This document shows, piece after piece, positions 5,815-9,124 of a stretch of 9,124 nucleotides of DNA. A model generated the notes under the pieces. The model was not told the DNA's origin, made no database searches, and worked only from the letters and a program-made list of their open reading frames with translations. This DNA comes from a bacterium. GTDB taxonomy: Bacteria > UBP6 > JAFGXH01. The translations under genes and the position numbers were made by a program. The stretch spans positions 1-9,124 of the forward strand of contig JAMOQH010000112.1 in the NCBI GenBank assembly GCA_027064085.1. The letters are read 5' to 3'. Numbering within the stretch: the stretch's first letter is position 1; the number at the start of each line of letters is the position of its first letter.

Positions 5815-6415
5815 TTATAAAATAAATTTAGCATCAGAATCTCAAAGAAGGATAGATTTTTTAACACAATTAAAACTAGAATTTAATCATTTTTCAGTAA
5901 ATATAGATGAAACTCAATTAGAAAATGAAATCCCATTAAATTACTTAAAACGAATAGTAAATAACAAAATGTTGGGTGCAATTACAATATTGGGTGAGAA
6001 AGGGCGAGTCAACGGCTCGCCCTTACCCAATATTGTAATTGTTGCAGATACAATAGTAGTTTTAGGTAATACTATTTTACAGAAGCCTAAAAATAAAGAA
6101 GAAGCTAAAGAATTTTTGACTATGTTATCAAATAGATGGCATAATGTAATTACAGGATACAGTATTTCAGATGGAAAAGAGCTAAAATTATATAAATTTG
6201 TGACTACAGAAGTACTCTTTAAGAAGTTAACAGCAAAAGAAATAGATTTTTATCTATCAGATAATGAATATATGGGTAAAGCAGGAGCTTATGCAATTCA
6301 AGGTTTAGGAGCTTTTATGATTAAAAAATTCGTTGGGTCTTATTCTAATGTTGTTGGGCTTCCTATTATGGAACTATTTTCTGATTTACAAAAATTTAAA
6401 ATTATTGAACTATAA
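5804..6415 (+). CDS. maf: Maf-family nucleoside triphosphate pyrophosphatase with an in-frame palindromic insertion
   Basis: Maf proteins hydrolyse nucleoside triphosphates such as dTTP/UTP or modified nucleotides to monophosphate and pyrophosphate, a cytoplasmic pool-cleaning and division-linked role. The 203-residue protein from ATG 5804 has the full signature set: NLASESQRRIDFL (8-20), NIDET (33-37), VADTIVVL with the catalytic-region aspartate (80-87), KP after the next strand, HNVITGYSI, MGKAGAYAIQGLGAF and GSYSNVVGLPI. Residues about 59-80 are unusual: they are encoded by a 63-nt inverted repeat and read TILGEKGRVNGSPLPNIV in the middle. From the conserved Lys55 to the AD of ADTIV there are 25 residues, against about 15-16 in B. 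subtilis Maf and E. coli YhdE as I recall them. The motifs on both sides are intact, so the enzyme may still work. The gene overlaps recQ by 11 bp and the convergent amidohydrolase by 14 bp. Confidence 0.94.
   Translation: MKYNYKINLASESQRRIDFLTQLKLEFNHFSVNIDETQLENEIPLNYLKRIVNNKMLGAITILGEKGRVNGSPLPNIVIVADTIVVLGNTILQKPKNKEEAKEFLTMLSNRWHNVITGYSISDGKELKLYKFVTTEVLFKKLTAKEIDFYLSDNEYMGKAGAYAIQGLGAFMIKKFVGSYSNVVGLPIMELFSDLQKFKIIEL
5979..6041. repeat. 63-nt near-perfect inverted repeat with GC-rich core embedded in maf
   Basis: The outer arms are perfect 17-bp complements: CAATTACAATATTGGGT (5979-5995) and its complement at 6025-6041. A four-base GAGA bulge (5996-5999) is present on the left only. 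The inner stem pairs AAGGGCGAGTC (6000-6010) with GGCTCGCCCTT (6014-6024), 11 pairs with one T-G wobble, around a three-base AAC loop. The length equals 21 codons and the frame stays open, so the element is translated as part of Maf. The GC-rich core stands out sharply in this AT-rich window. It is not followed by a T run on the plus strand, so it does not look like a normal terminator. No second copy is present in the window. Confidence 0.95.
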
Positions 6416-7565
6416 TCCATCTTTTCCAATTTTCAATTAAATTAATCATAAAATTAATACCATAAAATAAAGCATCTTCATTTAAGTCTAAATCTGGAGT
6501 ATGTAATTCTTGAGGCTTTTCATTTTGAGCTCCCAAAAAGAAAAATACACCATTTATATCTCTTAAATACTCGGGGAAATCTTCTGCAAGCATTACAGGT
6601 TGCTCTCTTACTAATTCTGGTAAAAATTCAATATCTAAATCACTATTATAATAATTTTCTATACTCAACAGGAGATCAATATCATTAAACAAAGGTATTG
6701 CATCTCTTATAATTGTCAATTCAGCCTTAGCTCCATATAATTCTGCAAAATTTTCTACACTTTTCTCCATTTGTTTTATTACTAAGTGCCTTGTATTTTG
6801 TTCAAAATACCTAAGCATACCCTCTATTTCTAAATGAGAGCTAATAATATTTAATCTATCAGCACCTTTTATAGAGCCTACCGTTAAAACACTACTATCT
6901 TGTGCATCAATTTTTCTGGAAATAAAACTCTGTATATGGCTATACCACTCAGAAAATATCATAATTAAATCCTGAGATTTATGAGGATTAGCTCCATGAC
7001 CACCATCACCTTTAAGCTTTATATTAAATGATAAAGTTCCTGCCCAAGCTTTACCTAATGCAGCCGAAACTAAACCCGTTTCTAAATCTGGCTTTACATG
7101 ATAACCAAAAATATAATCAGGTTTACCATAAGCTTTATATAAGCCATTTTCAAGCATTAATTTAGCTCCACCAGCTCCTTCTTCTGCAGGTTGGAATATT
7201 AAAATTAAATTAACAGGAGGAGTTTTTTGAGAATAATAATCTGCAATAGCTAGTAAATTTGTCATATGAAAATCATGCCCACATGCATGCATAAAACCAT
7301 TATGCTCTGAGCTAAAATCTAAATTTGTATTTTCTGTAATTTCTAAAGCATCAATATCTGCTCTAACTGCAATTGTAGGACAATTATTACTGTCTGTAGC
7401 TATAAAAGCAACTATCCCAGTTTCTGTTACATACTTATACTTAATACCCCTTACTTTTAGGAAATTTTCAATATATTTTATTGTTTTATATTCATTTAAA
7501 GATGCTTCTGGAATTTTATGTAGTTCTCTTCTTGTTTTTATAATCAAATTTTTATTTATCTCCAT
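6402..7565 (-). CDS. M20D-family amidohydrolase/peptidase (hippurate hydrolase / N-acyl amino acid deacylase type)
   Basis: Members are cytoplasmic two-metal enzymes that remove acyl groups from amino acids or related compounds (N-acyl-aminoacylases, hippuricase, IAA-amino acid hydrolase, N-acetyl-diaminopimelate deacetylase). The 387-residue length is typical. Metal and catalytic residues are all seen: Cys95 and His97 in MHACGHD, Glu128/Glu129 in QPAEEG, His156 in FGYHVKP and His355 in LHTPDLDL. The dimerisation/lid domain is seen at about 178-290, with GGHGANPH (188-195). The N-terminus RRELHKIPEASLNEYKT is family-typical, and the ATG at 7565 is preceded by AGAGAG (7575-7570). The exact substrate cannot be read from sequence. 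It lies 54 bp after the lipoprotein gene with no convincing terminator between, so the two may share the promoter at 9045-9073. Its 3' end overlaps maf tail to tail. Confidence 0.95.
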   Translation of the reverse strand: MEINKNLIIKTRRELHKIPEASLNEYKTIKYIENFLKVRGIKYKYVTETGIVAFIATDSNNCPTIAVRADIDALEITENTNLDFSSEHNGFMHACGHDFHMTNLLAIADYYSQKTPPVNLILIFQPAEEGAGGAKLMLENGLYKAYGKPDYIFGYHVKPDLETGLVSAALGKAWAGTLSFNIKLKGDGGHGANPHKSQDLIMIFSEWYSHIQSFISRKIDAQDSSVLTVGSIKGADRLNIISSHLEIEGMLRYFEQNTRHLVIKQMEKSVENFAELYGAKAELTIIRDAIPLFNDIDLLLSIENYYNSDLDIEFLPELVREQPVMLAEDFPEYLRDINGVFFFLGAQNEKPQELHTPDLDLNEDALFYGINFMINLIENWKRWIIVQ

Positions 7566-7619
7566 TTTTCTCTCTATTTTTTATAAAATAAACTTACTTA
7601 TTTAATATTTTATATGTAA

Positions 7620-9014
7620 TTATTTATATATAGAACCAAATGAATTCAATAATTGAGACGCTAACTCATACTTTTTATTATTTTCATCTTCCTTTTCTTT
7701 TTTGTTTAACCATCTCATTTTTGAATTTATTGTTTTAGTAATATTTTTATTTTTAATCTCTTCTTGTTCAGGATGTTTTAAATTCATCATTCTTAATTTA
7801 ACACCTTTAGATGTTTTATACAAAAAATAAATAGTTCCTTCATTATCAATTTCAACAACAACACCAATGCTGGTTAATTTATCATTAAACTCTTTATCTT
7901 TATCTTTATCAAATGTATTGTCAAAAAACACTATATCGCCAACTTTAGGGTTTTCTTTATACAATTTACCATTAGTATTTACATAATTATAAATCATTTC
8001 TGTAGTTGATAGCCATTTTCCACTATCATCTTTTTTATTCTCTACATCAGTTAAATCAACTCTTTTATTTAAAAACACCATTTTTACAAACCCAGAAGCA
8101 TATTTATTCCACTTTTTACTTTCAGGCATATTTTTATCTTCAAAAGTTTTTGCAAACTTAGCAATATTTTCTCTTTCAGCTTCAGGCAAAGTAATATTAT
8201 ATGCTAAATCAGATAATTTATGTTTAGATAGTATTGAACCAAATGAATTTACTAATTGTGATGACAAAGTAGGAAACTTATCACTACTTCCATTTTTCTT
8301 TTCTTTTTTAGTTAACCATCTCATTTGAGAATTAATTGTTTTAGTAATATTTTTATTTTTAATATTTTTTTGTTCAGGATGTTTAAAGTTTATCATTTTT
8401 AACTTAACACCTTTAGATGTATTATATAAAAAATATATAGTACCCTCTTTATCAGTATCTATTACAAGACCAATACTAGTTAATTTATCATTAAAAACTT
8501 CATCTTTATCTGCATCGTAGGTATTATCAAAAAATACTATATCACCAGGTTTAGGATTATTACCTTTAAGTATTTCACCATTTTTTTCTATATAATTATA
8601 AATCATTTGTGTAGTTGTAAGCCATTTTCCATTATCATCTTTTTTCTTATCTACATCAGTTAAATTTACAGCAAATTTTAAATAAACCATTTTTATAAAA
8701 CCAGAAGCATACTTATTCCACTTATTACTTTTAGGAATCTTTTTATCTTCAAAAGATTTTGCAAAATCAACTATCTTTTTTCTATCATCAGAAATTGAAA
8801 CAACAGTACCCTCTTTAGGGGCAACAACTTTATTTTTATCTATTTTAAGTTTATCTTTATCATGAACAATCTTTTCAGTTTTAGTTTCTTTGTTTTCAAA
8901 CTTTTTTTCTGTTTTCTTCTCAGTTTTTTTTACTTTATCACTAGTTGTTTTTTTAGCCTTTGAACATGAAAATGCAAAAAACACTAAAATCATTAAAAGA
9001 ATAACCTTTCTCAT
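7620..9014 (-). CDS. Lipoprotein with two tandem, apparently inactive NlpC/P60 (CHAP)-like domains
   Basis: The 464-residue protein begins MRKVILLMILVFFAFSCSK: a lipoprotein signal with likely acylated Cys17 (the lipobox AFSC is slightly atypical). A Lys/Glu/Thr-rich tether (18-65) follows, then two homologous domains, about 78-262 and 283-463. Each has the papain-like NlpC/P60 framework: KWNKYASGF(I/V)KMV, then GDIVFFDNT(Y/F)D, LTSIG(L/V)V and GTIYFLY. In active relatives the first motif reads (D/Y)CSGF and the later one HVG. Here the cysteine is Ala103 and Ala306, and the histidine is Ser180 and Ser382. Peptidoglycan cleavage by the usual mechanism is therefore unlikely; a binding, structural or regulatory envelope role is inferred. 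GAGGT (9025-9021) lies six bases before the ATG. The first gene of a probable two-gene operon with the amidohydrolase. Confidence 0.85.
   Translation of the reverse strand: MRKVILLMILVFFAFSCSKAKKTTSDKVKKTEKKTEKKFENKETKTEKIVHDKDKLKIDKNKVVAPKEGTVVSISDDRKKIVDFAKSFEDKKIPKSNKWNKYASGFIKMVYLKFAVNLTDVDKKKDDNGKWLTTTQMIYNYIEKNGEILKGNNPKPGDIVFFDNTYDADKDEVFNDKLTSIGLVIDTDKEGTIYFLYNTSKGVKLKMINFKHPEQKNIKNKNITKTINSQMRWLTKKEKKNGSSDKFPTLSSQLVNSFGSILSKHKLSDLAYNITLPEAERENIAKFAKTFEDKNMPESKKWNKYASGFVKMVFLNKRVDLTDVENKKDDSGKWLSTTEMIYNYVNTNGKLYKENPKVGDIVFFDNTFDKDKDKEFNDKLTSIGVVVEIDNEGTIYFLYKTSKGVKLRMMNLKHPEQEEIKNKNITKTINSKMRWLNKKEKEDENNKKYELASQLLNSFGSIYK
7626..8783 (-). repeat. Internal gene duplication: two about 540-555-bp domain copies
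   Basis: Codons 78-262 (8783-8229) and 283-463 (8168-7626) encode clearly homologous domains offset by about 203 residues. Long blocks are conserved, for example TSKGVKL(K/R)M, KHPEQ, IKNKNITKTINS, MRWL and NSFGSI. Synonymous and conservative differences are frequent, so this is an older duplication than the 54-bp array at the left edge. The copies are joined by a linker of about 20 residues (263-282). Confidence 0.9.
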
Positions 9015-9020
9015 TGTGTA

Positions 9021-9025
9021 ACCTC
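9021..9025 (-). promoter_or_regulatory. Ribosome binding site of the lipoprotein gene
   Basis: The minus strand reads GAGGT with a six-base spacer to the ATG at 9014-9012, supporting that start in front of the signal peptide. Confidence 0.65.
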
Positions 9026-9044
9026 ATAAAAAATAATTGTGCTT

Positions 9045-9073
9045 ATTATATAGTTTTATTACTGAATTTACAA
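9045..9073 (-). promoter_or_regulatory. Sigma70-type promoter of the lipoprotein/amidohydrolase genes
   Basis: On the minus strand TTGTAA (9073-9068, four of six matches to TTGACA) is followed by a 17-base spacer and a perfect TATAAT (9050-9045). Transcription would start near 9038, giving a leader of about 24 nt that contains the GAGGT site. The spacing and perfect -10 make this the best promoter in the window. The rest of 9074-9124 shows nothing I can assign. Confidence 0.6.
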
Positions 9074-9124
9074 ATATTTTTATCAAACACCTATTTGAAC
9101 GCTTTTAAATTTAGTAAATGAAGA

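Noticed and set aside
5996-6045. The GC-rich hairpin in maf as a rho-independent terminator of the rightward operon
   Set aside because: It lies in the middle of an intact coding region and is followed by GTTGCAGATA rather than a T run.
7566-7619. Weak AAATAA/TTATTT inverted repeat between the lipoprotein and amidohydrolase genes as a terminator
   Set aside because: Only six A/T pairs and no T run in the right place; more likely ordinary AT-rich spacer within an operon.
9083-9124. Open minus-strand frame of 13 codons ending in TGA at 9085-9083, possibly the 3' end of another gene
   Set aside because: Too short to distinguish from chance; no recognisable sequence, and it would be the only gene here to end in TGA.

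Overview
The window comes from a very AT-rich bacterial chromosome. Nearly all codons end in A or T, every complete gene stops with TAA, and most starts are ATG with a purine-rich Shine-Dalgarno. A lipoprotein signal and a GspE-N/GAF-type protein point to a diderm (Gram-negative) bacterium. From memory of family members, the sugar-kinase-like gene and the lipoprotein resemble proteins of Myxococcota/Deltaproteobacteria-like lineages, but GC is far lower than usual there. I would only say 'uncultivated, AT-rich, diderm, possibly of that broad affinity'. No tRNA, rRNA, CRISPR array, transposase or phage gene was seen.

Layout. (1) 1-1664, minus strand: a large gene running off the left edge, with a GspE/MshE N-terminal-like domain, an acidic linker and a GAF-like domain, then an almost perfect array of 54-bp (18-residue) acidic repeats reaching the window edge. 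(2) 1665-1863: a 199-bp divergent intergenic region with candidate promoters in both directions and two mutually exclusive small hairpins just before the start of the rightward genes. (3) 1864-6415, plus strand: five closely packed or overlapping genes that look like one operon. They encode a PfkB-family kinase, a secreted beta/HEAT/beta protein of unknown function, GreA, a short RecQ/RecS-type helicase and a Maf nucleotide pyrophosphatase. (4) 6402-9014, minus strand: an M20D amidohydrolase whose 3' end overlaps maf tail to tail by 14 bp, preceded by a lipoprotein with two tandem NlpC/P60-like domains. A good sigma70-type promoter lies before the lipoprotein at 9045-9073.

How the genes fit together. 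The operon mixes information-processing and nucleotide-quality functions: rescue of stalled RNA polymerase (GreA), DNA unwinding in repair (RecQ) and removal of non-canonical or excess nucleotides (Maf). It also carries a kinase and an envelope or periplasmic protein, so its logic looks like housekeeping rather than one pathway. The leftward pair combines a cell-envelope protein with a peptidase-like hydrolase.

The observations most worth following are: a 63-nt nearly perfect hairpin with a GC-rich core inserted in frame in maf, read through as protein; a lipoprotein whose two NlpC/P60-like domains have both lost the expected catalytic Cys and His at equivalent positions; and the recently amplified acidic repeat array in the GspE-N/GAF protein. 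I did not find convincing evidence of a complete new defence or mobile system in this window.
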